NCBI GenBank assembly: GCA_031549455.1
Contig: JAVBPT010000028.1
Coordinates: 12,537 to 76,536 of the forward strand
Length of the DNA stretch: 64,000 nt
DNA from: JAVBPT01 sp031549455
Lineage (GTDB): Bacteria; Bacillota; Clostridia; Lachnospirales; JAKSVV01
Reading direction: 5' to 3'
The notes under the pieces are model-generated. The model did not search any database, was not told where the DNA came from, and saw only the letters and a list, made by a program, of their open reading frames with translations. Positions 9,397 through 17,302 of the stretch are shown here, piece by piece; the first letter of the stretch is position 1, and each line of letters opens with the position of its first letter. The position numbers and the translations under genes are program-made.

Positions 9397-10287
9397 TTAT
9401 TTAAACAAGCCTGTGCTTAGATATTTTTCTCCTCGGTCCGGAAAGACGACCACAATGTTTCCTGATGAAATCCTCTCTGACACTCTTTCTGCTGCGAGCA
9501 TGGCTGCACCGCTACTCATCCCCACAAACATTCCCTCTTCTTTTATAATTCTCCTGGTCATCGAAAAGGCGTCCTCACTCTGAATAAGTATACTCTCATC
9601 AATTTTGCTCCGGTCATAAATCTGAGGCACAATTGCCTCTTCCATATTCTTTAAACCTTGAATATAATGCCCTTTTTCAGGATGAGCCTCTATGACTTTA
9701 ATATCCGAATTTTTCTCTTTTAAAACCATTCCAATGCCCATTATGGTGCCAGAGGTACCCAGTGCGGAAACAAAATGGGTAATTTGGCCTTCTGTATCCT
9801 GCCAAATTTCCTCTCCTGTCATCCTATAATGTGCCAGTTTATTGTACACGTTGGAAAATTGGTCAGGGTTAAAATATTTCCCCGGATGGCTTTGGACCAG
9901 TTCTTTCGTTTTTAAGATTGCTCCATCTGTTCCAAGCTTACCATCTGTTAAAATGACCTCTGCCCCAAAAGCCCGAATCATTTTTTGTCTTTCAATGGAT
10001 ACCGCACTACTCATCACGATCTGTACAGCATATCCTTTTACACATCCGATCATTGCAAGACCGATTCCCGTGTTTCCAGAGGTCGCCTCAATGATGATCT
10101 TCTCTTTTGTAAGTTCTCCCGTTTTTTCTGCTTCCTCTATCATATGAAGCGCAATCCTGTCTTTAATACTCCCAGTTGGATTAAATCCCTCTACTTTTGC
10201 ATAAATCGACACACTTTTTTTCACACCGATATGGTTAATCCGCACCATAGGCGTGCGACCAATCGTATCCAAAATGTTTGAATACAT
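9397..10287 (-). CDS. cysK: Cysteine synthase (O-acetylserine sulfhydrylase family)
   Basis: 296-residue fold-type II PLP enzyme. The PLP lysine is in PTGSIKDRIA (about residue 42), the substrate-binding loop is EATSGNTGIGLA, the phosphate-binding glycines are in SALGTSGTIMG, and the C-terminal GNIVVVFPDRGEKYLSTGLF block is typical of CysK/CysM. It makes cysteine from O-acetylserine and sulfide. A CysM-like or O-phosphoserine-using variant cannot be excluded. No T-box or obvious sulfur operator is seen in its 58-bp upstream gap, which is mostly occupied by the terminator of the amylase operon. Confidence 0.9.
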   Translation of the reverse strand: MYSNILDTIGRTPMVRINHIGVKKSVSIYAKVEGFNPTGSIKDRIALHMIEEAEKTGELTKEKIIIEATSGNTGIGLAMIGCVKGYAVQIVMSSAVSIERQKMIRAFGAEVILTDGKLGTDGAILKTKELVQSHPGKYFNPDQFSNVYNKLAHYRMTGEEIWQDTEGQITHFVSALGTSGTIMGIGMVLKEKNSDIKVIEAHPEKGHYIQGLKNMEEAIVPQIYDRSKIDESILIQSEDAFSMTRRIIKEEGMFVGMSSGAAMLAAERVSERISSGNIVVVFPDRGEKYLSTGLFK

Positions 10288-10300
10288 TTCTCTCCTCCTG

Positions 10301-10339
10301 CAAAAATTCTCTTATAGCACATAGTATGCTAAAGAGAAT
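10301..10339 (-). terminator. Terminator of the cheC-to-amylase operon
   Basis: Minus strand ATTCTCTTTAGCA, 7-nt loop, TGCTATAAGAGAAT followed by TTTT: a long stem with one bulge, just after the amylase stop at 10346. Confidence 0.78.
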
Positions 10340-10345
10340 GTTATG

Positions 10346-12415
10346 TTAGGAAATGGCAAGAATTGTGCTTGAAAAGGGTGGTATACTGATTTTGATATTG
10401 CCATCAAAGACAACATACTCATCTGTATTTTCATAAAATCCAGAAACGTCTGTTGCAAATATTTTTTTGAGTTTGCTTTCATCTGGTATTTCCACCATCC
10501 ATACCGGAATCACTAGGTCAAGTTTTGGATATTCGTTATTGTTAAATATCACAATCACCTTTTCATTTTCATTGAACCGCGCATAAGAGAGAATATTGTA
10601 ATCACCTACCAGATAGATTAAAGATCCTGTCTTTAAAGCCCTATATCTCTTATGAATCTCTATAATTTTCTTATAGAAAGCGAGGAGTTCGTGATCCTCT
10701 CTTCCCCAAGGATAGGTTCGCCTGTTGTCTGGGTCTGTCCATCCTGTCAACCCCGCCTCATCCCCGTAGTAGATCGTTGGCGCTCCCGGCCATGTCATCT
10801 GTAAAACAGTGGCCTCCTTTAATATTCCCTTGTTCGTGTCCATGCTTGCACCGGTAGTGCCTTTTGAATAGATTCGCCCAATCGTCCGGTTGGTCCGTGT
10901 CAAAAATCGTGAATGATCGTGATTTGAAATCTGATTCATAGCCGTCTCAAGAGATTGAATCGGCATTTGTCCTTGAAACCATTTCATGGTGTTGATGAAA
11001 ATTTCTGTGCCTCCCAATAGCTCCTTTTTCTCTTTATCACTATGCTTCTCCATACCTGTGAAATAGTAGCTCACCGGTTCCATAAAGGCCTCATAGTTCA
11101 TAATGGTATCCCACTCATCTCCCCGTAACCATTCAGATGGGTTCTCGTAATGTTCTGCCAAGATAACCGCATCTCTATTTGCTGTCTTGACTGACTTTCT
11201 AAAGTCTTTCCAAAACTGATGGTTGAATTCTTTAGAATAGCCAAGATCCGCGGCCACATCAAGTCTCCACCCATCTGCCTGATAGGGGTCTGCTATCCAC
11301 TTTCTAGCCACTGACATCACATAATGATATAACTCCTCTGAGCCTTCATAATGTAGCTTAGGCAACTCCTCATAATCCCACCATTTATCATAGGATAAGT
11401 TATAGGGCCATTTTTCCTCTCTAAATTTAAAGTAGTTCACATATGGACTGTTCTTGTCAATAAACGCTCCATTCTCATAGCCCGCCTTTTCATAATATAT
11501 CTTTTCACGATCCAACCATTTGTTAAAAGAGCCGCAATGATTAAATACACCATCTAAGATCACTTTAATGCCCAGGCTGTGAGCCTTTTGAATAAGCATT
11601 CTCAGGAGCTCATTGCTCGCCTTTAAGTTATCAAAGTTTGTAACTCTTTCAATGTACTTTTCCGACTGGCTATTTGAAACCATGTTCGCATCTAGCACGC
11701 CCTCTTTATCACTCACAATCTTTCCAATATGTGGATCTACATATTCATAGTCTTGGGTGTCATAGCGGTGATTACTCGGAGACACAAAAATGGGATTAAA
11801 ATAGACTGCTTCAACACCGAGTTCTTTTAAATACTCTAATTTATCCATCACCCCTTGTAAGTCTCCGCCATAGAACTTTGTGTTGTCTTTTACATCCGGA
11901 AGCTCATACCAATCTTTGGCCTTTTTGACATACTCATTCTTATCAATCACGGCGTTATTTATAAATTCTTTTCCCCTATACATATATTCATCTGTTTCAA
12001 CATCATTTGAAGGATCCCCGTTACAAAAGCGGTCGATAAAAATTTGGTACATCACCGCACCACGAGACCACTCCGGCACTTTAAAATCAATCACAATCTG
12101 AAAATCAAAATTGTGGTCGATTGAATTGCTAATGCCATTTCGATTATAATAAAATACAGTTCCCTCTTTGTTTTCTAATTCATAATAATAGGTCGCATTC
12201 TTTAGTACCAAAATGCTTACACCAAAAAAGTCGAACATCTTATCGTTCTTCTCTTTTTTCATCTCATACGTATTGTTGTCAAAAATAATTCTGATTTTTG
12301 TAAAGTCTTTTTTTCCAACTCTTATCTTAAATCTTACTTTTTCTTTCTTAGATGGCGCATAAGGGGTCACAAAGTTTTCTGTTTCATCTGTGAAAACAGC
12401 AAGCTTATTGATCAT
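10346..12415 (-). CDS. GH13 alpha-glucan hydrolase (neopullulanase/amylase-like)
   Basis: About 689-residue cytosolic glycoside hydrolase (no signal peptide). An N-terminal beta-sandwich of about 110 residues precedes the (beta/alpha)8 barrel. GH13 conserved regions: DGVFNHCG (about 288-295), DGWRLDVAADL with the nucleophile Asp (about 386), AEHYE with the acid Glu, and SNHDHSRF with the transition-state Asp. A C-terminal beta domain follows. The length and N-terminal domain suggest neopullulanase or cyclomaltodextrinase-type activity on intracellular glucan. The start is the ATG at 12413-12415 behind GGGAGG; an in-frame TTG 12 bases upstream lies within that ribosome site and is unlikely. 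It lies 15 bp after glgA, so glucan synthesis and breakdown are paired. Confidence 0.9.
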   Translation of the reverse strand: MINKLAVFTDETENFVTPYAPSKKEKVRFKIRVGKKDFTKIRIIFDNNTYEMKKEKNDKMFDFFGVSILVLKNATYYYELENKEGTVFYYNRNGISNSIDHNFDFQIVIDFKVPEWSRGAVMYQIFIDRFCNGDPSNDVETDEYMYRGKEFINNAVIDKNEYVKKAKDWYELPDVKDNTKFYGGDLQGVMDKLEYLKELGVEAVYFNPIFVSPSNHRYDTQDYEYVDPHIGKIVSDKEGVLDANMVSNSQSEKYIERVTNFDNLKASNELLRMLIQKAHSLGIKVILDGVFNHCGSFNKWLDREKIYYEKAGYENGAFIDKNSPYVNYFKFREEKWPYNLSYDKWWDYEELPKLHYEGSEELYHYVMSVARKWIADPYQADGWRLDVAADLGYSKEFNHQFWKDFRKSVKTANRDAVILAEHYENPSEWLRGDEWDTIMNYEAFMEPVSYYFTGMEKHSDKEKKELLGGTEIFINTMKWFQGQMPIQSLETAMNQISNHDHSRFLTRTNRTIGRIYSKGTTGASMDTNKGILKEATVLQMTWPGAPTIYYGDEAGLTGWTDPDNRRTYPWGREDHELLAFYKKIIEIHKRYRALKTGSLIYLVGDYNILSYARFNENEKVIVIFNNNEYPKLDLVIPVWMVEIPDESKLKKIFATDVSGFYENTDEYVVFDGNIKISIPPFSSTILAIS

Positions 12416-12430
12416 ATTTCCTCCCAAGCA

Positions 12431-13900
12431 TTACGCGATTTGCCATTTTTTATTTTGGATCGTTTCATAAAGCCGAATATACTTCTTGGCTGATGAATTC
12501 CATGAATAATCTAATTTCATGATATTGGTCACAATATTTGTCCATGCACTTTTATCTGTGGTATATAACTGATAAGCAGCGCGTACGGCATCCATCAGTT
12601 CGGATGAGGATGCATTTCTAAACGTAAAGCCCGTAGCTTTTGCCGCTTTATTTTTATAATTAATAACGGTATCTGCAAGTCCACCAGTAGCCCGTGCAAT
12701 TGGAACTGTTCCATATCTAAAGCTAATGAGTTGGGTGAGACCGCATGGCTCAAACCTAGATGGAATTAAGATCATATCACTTGCTGCATAAAGCTTATTT
12801 GCATACTCTTCGCTAAACATAATATGTGCCTTCACTTTGTGCGGTGCCCTAGTTTCCATATAACTAAACATCTCTTCAATCCACCTGTCCCCTGTTCCGA
12901 GAATAACAAGCTGAATATCCATGCCAAGGAGTTCTTCTATGTTATCGCCAATCAAATCCAGTCCTTTTTGATCCGTCAAGCGGGACACGATTGAAATCAA
13001 TGGGGTATTCACATTCTCAGCAAATCCAAGTTCTCTCTGTAAACTCAATTTATTATTGCTCTTTCGGTCCAGCTTCTCAATGCTATAATTCTTCCAAATG
13101 ATTTCATCTGTGAATGGATTGTAAAAGTCATTATCGATTCCATTTAAGATGCCATATAACTTATGATTTTGTTCGCGAAGAAGGCCCTCTAAATCACAGC
13201 CGTAGGTAGGCGTTTGTATTTCTCTGGCATACATTTCACTCACTGTATTCAGCTTATCGCAATACAGGATCCCCGCCTTCATCATATTGACTTTGCCATA
13301 AAATTCTAGTTTATGACTCACAAAATAGGAATCATCAAGTTGCATCATATTCAAAAATTCTTTTCCACACCAGCCCTGAAATTTTAGATTGTGAATGGTG
13401 AACACTGTTTTTATATCCTTATAAAAATCCGTTTTACGGTATACTTCGCTAAGCATTGCACAAATTGAACCCGTTTGCCAGTCATTACAATGCATAATAT
13501 CTGGACAAAAGTCAATGATCGGAAGCATATTTAAAACAGCCTTTGAAAAAAACATAAATCGTTCGCCATCATCATCGTATCCATACATTCCGTCCCGTTC
13601 AAAGTAATAATCATTTTGAATAAAATAGTAGGTTAAAAAATTTCCCTGGTCTGTTTTCCACTTACATTCATATAGATTGGCCGTTTGATTTCTCCAATCT
13701 AGTTGAACGTTAAATGTAAAAATTTTGGTCATCATCTTTTTGTACTCTGTTTTTATAGACTTGTACATTGGCATCACCACTCTCATGTCATACCCATTGT
13801 CAACGATATTTTTTGGCAATGTTCCCGCGACATCTGCAAGCCCGCCAGATTTGGCAAATGGAACCGCTTCACTTGATACCATTAAAATACGATTAATCAT
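12431..13900 (-). CDS. glgA: Glycogen (starch) synthase
   Basis: 489-residue GT5 enzyme extending alpha-1,4-glucan from ADP-glucose. The N-terminal ADP-glucose motif AKSGGLADV is at residues 16-24, and the C-terminal block has SRFEPCGLTQLISFRYGTVP followed by TGGLADTV, as in bacterial GlgA. The usual partners glgB, glgC, glgD and glgP are not in the window. The gene starts 11 bp after fapA with a GGGGGAG ribosome site, so it appears to be transcribed with chemotaxis and motility-sigma genes, which is unusual. Confidence 0.95.
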   Translation of the reverse strand: MINRILMVSSEAVPFAKSGGLADVAGTLPKNIVDNGYDMRVVMPMYKSIKTEYKKMMTKIFTFNVQLDWRNQTANLYECKWKTDQGNFLTYYFIQNDYYFERDGMYGYDDDGERFMFFSKAVLNMLPIIDFCPDIMHCNDWQTGSICAMLSEVYRKTDFYKDIKTVFTIHNLKFQGWCGKEFLNMMQLDDSYFVSHKLEFYGKVNMMKAGILYCDKLNTVSEMYAREIQTPTYGCDLEGLLREQNHKLYGILNGIDNDFYNPFTDEIIWKNYSIEKLDRKSNNKLSLQRELGFAENVNTPLISIVSRLTDQKGLDLIGDNIEELLGMDIQLVILGTGDRWIEEMFSYMETRAPHKVKAHIMFSEEYANKLYAASDMILIPSRFEPCGLTQLISFRYGTVPIARATGGLADTVINYKNKAAKATGFTFRNASSSELMDAVRAAYQLYTTDKSAWTNIVTNIMKLDYSWNSSAKKYIRLYETIQNKKWQIA

Positions 13901-13911
13901 ATCTCCCCCAT

Positions 13912-15318
13912 CTATAATTGTGAAATCACAATTTCTCCATTCTTCTTATAAATTCTACAAAAGCTGATATCATCATTAATTGTTTTCTTTTCTCCACAGA
14001 TCTCAACGCGTACTCCTGAATGAACAGGCCCTTCCACTTTGATGTTATAATCATTTGCCTGATCCAGCTGCTTTAAGATTGCCTCCGTTTGAGATTCCAA
14101 ATCCGGCACCTTCTTTTCTAGGTACTCTTGTGTTTTTTGTGATTTTTCATATAACTCAATCTGTGGTCCCACAAGTTGACCAAGATCCTTTTTTTTGCTC
14201 AAAACCGCCACAATCTGTTCCATCTTAATTAGTTCAGTCTGCGCCTTCTTTAGTTCATCCGAAAGCGCTCTATAGTTCTCAAGCAATTTGAGATCTTGTC
14301 CCACCACCAGGTTGGTTTGAGTGGCCATATGAGAGCCTAGAGATTTTGCGACAATCCCTTTATAAGCGGATATGTTTCCTCCAACCACAAGTCCTGCCTT
14401 TCCATTGGCTTCTAACAGACCGCCGCATTTCACATTTGAATGCATCACGCTCGCACTGGTTATATTTCCATAAACAATTACTTCTGAATTTTCAATAAAT
14501 TTCGCATACAAGTTTCCTTTTGCTTCGATCTTACAGGCGTTGTTTCCTTGTATACCTCCTGCTATCATAATATCGCCACCAGCAATGATGACCGCTCCTT
14601 CTACCACTCCGTTTACAGTAAGATTTCCTTCTGCTTTTACGCTATATCCTTTTCGGACATTCCCCTTAATGGTAATGCTCCCTAAAAATTCAATATTTCC
14701 TGTTTCTGCATCCACATCTCCGGACACCTCATACATATCCAAAATGGAATATTTACCATCCGATTTTACAAGCTCACCATTCGTAGCGGCGTAAAGCTTC
14801 ATTTTATCTTCTGAAAGCCTCGTATTTTTACCTTCATACAAGATCACTTGCTTCCCCGGCTTTGCAATAAGCTCTTGCCCCAATATATTTTTCCCATTTG
14901 TTCCTTCTTTTGGTGGCATAAGCTCTGCAATGAGCGTATCCTTTACGATATTATGTATTAGGTTTAGGTTATAAAAATCCACTGTTCCATCTTCTTGTAG
15001 TTTGGGACCCTTTTCTTCAATTGTAAGCTTGTTTTCTACATAGCCATTTTCTCCATCGATCGTCTTGATTCCCTCTGCAACAAGCATCTTCTCATTAAAA
15101 CGATTTGGGTTTTGAGGCATTAATTGGATTTCTTCGCTTTTGATACCAAAAGCAATCCCCGCTTCTTGCAACCTCTTTACGATCTTTTCAGCGGTTATTG
15201 CATTTCCACCCTCTTTTGCTTCATAAAAAGATGCAAAAGCGAAGAGCTTATCCGGTGTAATCTCTATCTTAACTTCTTCATCAACTGCTTTCTTTTCCTC
15301 GTTTGTACCGTCTACCAT
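13912..15318 (-). CDS. FapA family (DUF342) polymer-forming protein
   Basis: About 468 residues of the DUF342/FapA family. There is an N-terminal alpha/beta region, a central right-handed beta-helix (about 190-330: many short Gly-rich strands such as GDVDAETGNIEFLGSI and VNGVVEGAVIIAGGD), and a C-terminal coiled coil (about 360-440). Family members are linked to flagellar assembly, cell-surface and sporulation functions; the molecular role is not settled. The start is placed at the ATG 15316-15318 behind GAGGTGG, 10 bp after the sigma-factor stop. An in-frame ATG 42 bases upstream would overlap the sigma gene and has no ribosome site. Confidence 0.85.
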   Translation of the reverse strand: MVDGTNEEKKAVDEEVKIEITPDKLFAFASFYEAKEGGNAITAEKIVKRLQEAGIAFGIKSEEIQLMPQNPNRFNEKMLVAEGIKTIDGENGYVENKLTIEEKGPKLQEDGTVDFYNLNLIHNIVKDTLIAELMPPKEGTNGKNILGQELIAKPGKQVILYEGKNTRLSEDKMKLYAATNGELVKSDGKYSILDMYEVSGDVDAETGNIEFLGSITIKGNVRKGYSVKAEGNLTVNGVVEGAVIIAGGDIMIAGGIQGNNACKIEAKGNLYAKFIENSEVIVYGNITSASVMHSNVKCGGLLEANGKAGLVVGGNISAYKGIVAKSLGSHMATQTNLVVGQDLKLLENYRALSDELKKAQTELIKMEQIVAVLSKKKDLGQLVGPQIELYEKSQKTQEYLEKKVPDLESQTEAILKQLDQANDYNIKVEGPVHSGVRVEICGEKKTINDDISFCRIYKKNGEIVISQL

Positions 15319-15328
15319 TCGTACCACC

Positions 15329-16111
15329 TCAATCCAATAATATCGTTTGAAATTTTCCAAGCTTGTTCTTTAATTTCAAGAGAACTTTTGAGTGCAGTTG
15401 AGAAATTCGGGATTCAGAAACCTCAAGCACCTTACTAATTTCCTTTAATGTGAGTTCTTCATAATAATATAAGAATACCAATTTCTTTTCTCTTTCATTT
15501 AATATATTCAGTGCATCTTTTAACATCTCTTTAGCCTCATCGTTCTCGATTTCCTTTTCTGGACTGATCGCTTTGCTATCTTCGCTCAGGTCGAGCACGT
15601 TGGTTTCATGATTTTGATCTGTATAGTCATCAAGTGAAATCACTTGCGCAATAGTGGTTTCCTGCATCAGTTTTTCAACTTCATCAGGCTTTACTTCCAT
15701 CTTTTCTGCAATTTCCTCATCTGTAGGAAATCTTCCAAGCTCAGCTTCAAGTTCGCTGATGACCTTTTCGAATTGTTTTTGCTTTTGCCTTAGCGTTCTT
15801 GGAATCCAATCCATCTTTCGAATGCTATCCAGAATAGCTCCCCTGATGCGAAGTGAAGCGTAGGTTTCAAATTTTACATTTTTGGTAAATTTATATTTGT
15901 CTACCGCATCAATCAAGCCAAAAATTCCATAGCTCACCAGATCGTCATACTCAACATTTCCTGCAAGGTAAACATTCATTCTTCCGGCTATATATTTTAC
16001 AAGCGGTGTATAACCAACAATGATTTTGTCCTTTAATTCTTTTTTCTGTGAACCCTTATAGTGTTCCCAAATCCCCTCTAGTTCATCAGAATTTTTAATA
16101 ATACTGCCCAT
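15329..16111 (-). CDS. sigD: FliA/WhiG-type RNA polymerase sigma factor (sigma-28)
   Basis: 260-residue sigma-70 family protein with region 2 (VEYDDLVSYGIFGLIDAVDK, then FETYASLRIRGAILDSIR), region 3 (RFPTDEEIAEKMEV) and region 4 (EELTLKEISKVLEVSESRIS). Region-2 wording and length match the motility sigma factors FliA/SigD rather than sporulation sigmas. It lies in a cheC-cheD-sigD-fapA order seen near fla/che operons of Clostridia and Bacilli. A matching promoter (TGAA, 15 bp, GCCGATAT) is present upstream of flaG at 48181-48207, so this factor probably drives that operon. AGAGGTG ribosome site. Confidence 0.93.
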   Translation of the reverse strand: MGSIIKNSDELEGIWEHYKGSQKKELKDKIIVGYTPLVKYIAGRMNVYLAGNVEYDDLVSYGIFGLIDAVDKYKFTKNVKFETYASLRIRGAILDSIRKMDWIPRTLRQKQKQFEKVISELEAELGRFPTDEEIAEKMEVKPDEVEKLMQETTIAQVISLDDYTDQNHETNVLDLSEDSKAISPEKEIENDEAKEMLKDALNILNEREKKLVFLYYYEELTLKEISKVLEVSESRISQLHSKVLLKLKNKLGKFQTILLD

Positions 16112-16121
16112 TAAGCACCTC

Positions 16122-16640
16122 TTAAATCACTTTAATCTGTTTCCCGACCGTCTTTATTTCTACCTCACCTGCATCTGTATGTAAAACAATTGTGCGCCCA
16201 TAATTTGCTCCGGTATCCTCGGCCAAAATGCGAATATTGAACTTGGCAAGCCATTCTTTGGAAGCCTTTATATTATTCTCGCCCACTTGAAACACCTCAA
16301 AGTTCGAATTGTTGACAGCGAACATTTTGGCTCCACCTGCTAGCTTAGCTTCAAGGTGGTTAATGTCCGCTCCTGCTTTCTCAAGTGCACTTAAAAGCTC
16401 CAGAATCCCTGTGTCCACAAATTTAGCTTTTACAACAGTTCCACTACTTCGTCTACTATCAGGTAGCATCGCATGAAGCATGCCGCCTACTCGATTTACT
16501 CTGTCAAATAATGTAAGTCCCACACAAGATCCAAGCCCTAATGTTGTAAGGCAGAGAGGGTATTTTGCAACTTTGAAGTCACCCATCCCCACTTGAATCA
16601 TATCTTTAAAAGTAACATTCTGTATCACATTTCCACCCAT
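16122..16640 (-). CDS. cheD: CheD chemoreceptor glutamine deamidase
   Basis: CheD deamidates receptor glutamines and, in Bacillus, stimulates CheC phosphatase. The catalytic Cys is in LGLGSCVGLTLFD and the His in GGMLHAMLPDS, with the C-terminal GANYGRTIVLHT block. It overlaps cheC by 16 bases when counted from the ATG at 16640. That ATG has no clear ribosome site; an in-frame GTG at 16626-16628 sits 4 bases after GGTGG and overlaps the cheC TGA, so the real start may be there. 168-172 residues is normal for the family. Confidence 0.94.
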   Translation of the reverse strand: MGGNVIQNVTFKDMIQVGMGDFKVAKYPLCLTTLGLGSCVGLTLFDRVNRVGGMLHAMLPDSRRSSGTVVKAKFVDTGILELLSALEKAGADINHLEAKLAGGAKMFAVNNSNFEVFQVGENNIKASKEWLAKFNIRILAEDTGANYGRTIVLHTDAGEVEIKTVGKQIKVI

Positions 16641-17239
16641 AAGCTTTTTAATATTTTAGCCAACGATTCTTCATCCGGAATTAGTAGATAATAACCCACA
16701 ATCTTGTCTGTGTCATTCTTAAATTCGGTTTCAACAAGCAAAACTTCGTCACTCATGATTCCATATTGGGTTGCGGGAACAGATAAAATGGCACCTGCCA
16801 TATCGATCGATAGATACGGCGTAGATTGACTAATATTTAATTTTGTCAAGTCCGCAAAAGCGGACAGATAAGAACCTGTCAAAATGTTTCCAATTTCATT
16901 TAATACGGATAGTTCCATACTTTCTAGATTATAGACATCATTTACCTCTTTGTGTAACAAAATCTCTATAATTCGTTTTGCAGATGCAATTGGCATGATA
17001 TGCATCATCGTAGCGCTAATCTCGCCCTCCACCTCATGAAACACACCAACTGTAAGGGCTTCTTCATCCCCCAAGAGCTTTGCGATATCACTGATCTTAA
17101 CCAAACGCACATTCGGAACATCCATATGTAATACATTTTGCATTAAAGTTGCAAGCGCTGTGGTGGCATGTCCGGAACCAATATTTGCAATTTCCTTAAA
17201 AATATCGATATACACTTCATTAAGATGATTGATATCCAT
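16625..17239 (-). CDS. cheC: CheC family CheY-P phosphatase
   Basis: About 204-residue CheC/FliY-type protein that dephosphorylates CheY-P in adaptation. Two copies of the active-site helix are visible: EIANIGSGHATTALATLM near the N-terminus and ELSVLNEIGNILTGSYLSAF around residue 115, both keeping the Glu-Asn pair. The start is the ATG at 17237-17239 behind AAGGAG; the in-frame ATG at 17260 lies inside the -10 element of its promoter and is rejected. It is the first gene of the cheC-cheD-sigD-fapA-glgA-amylase unit. Confidence 0.94.
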   Translation of the reverse strand: MDINHLNEVYIDIFKEIANIGSGHATTALATLMQNVLHMDVPNVRLVKISDIAKLLGDEEALTVGVFHEVEGEISATMMHIMPIASAKRIIEILLHKEVNDVYNLESMELSVLNEIGNILTGSYLSAFADLTKLNISQSTPYLSIDMAGAILSVPATQYGIMSDEVLLVETEFKNDTDKIVGYYLLIPDEESLAKILKSLWVEM

Positions 17240-17258
17240 GGCAGTCTCCTTTTGTATC

Positions 17259-17286
17259 ATTATAGAGTTATTTTTATAAAATACAA
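17259..17286 (-). promoter_or_regulatory. Promoter of cheC operon
   Basis: Minus strand TTGTAT (17281-17286), 16-bp spacer, TATAAT (17259-17264), about 20 bases before the cheC ATG. This is sigma-A-like, not sigma-28-like. Confidence 0.65.
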
Positions 17287-17302
17287 GGATTTTTATACAA
17301 TT

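Noticed and set aside
15319..15360. Longer FapA start overlapping the sigma-factor gene
   Set aside because: No ribosome site at 15360, whereas the ATG at 15318 has GAGGTGG at the right distance.
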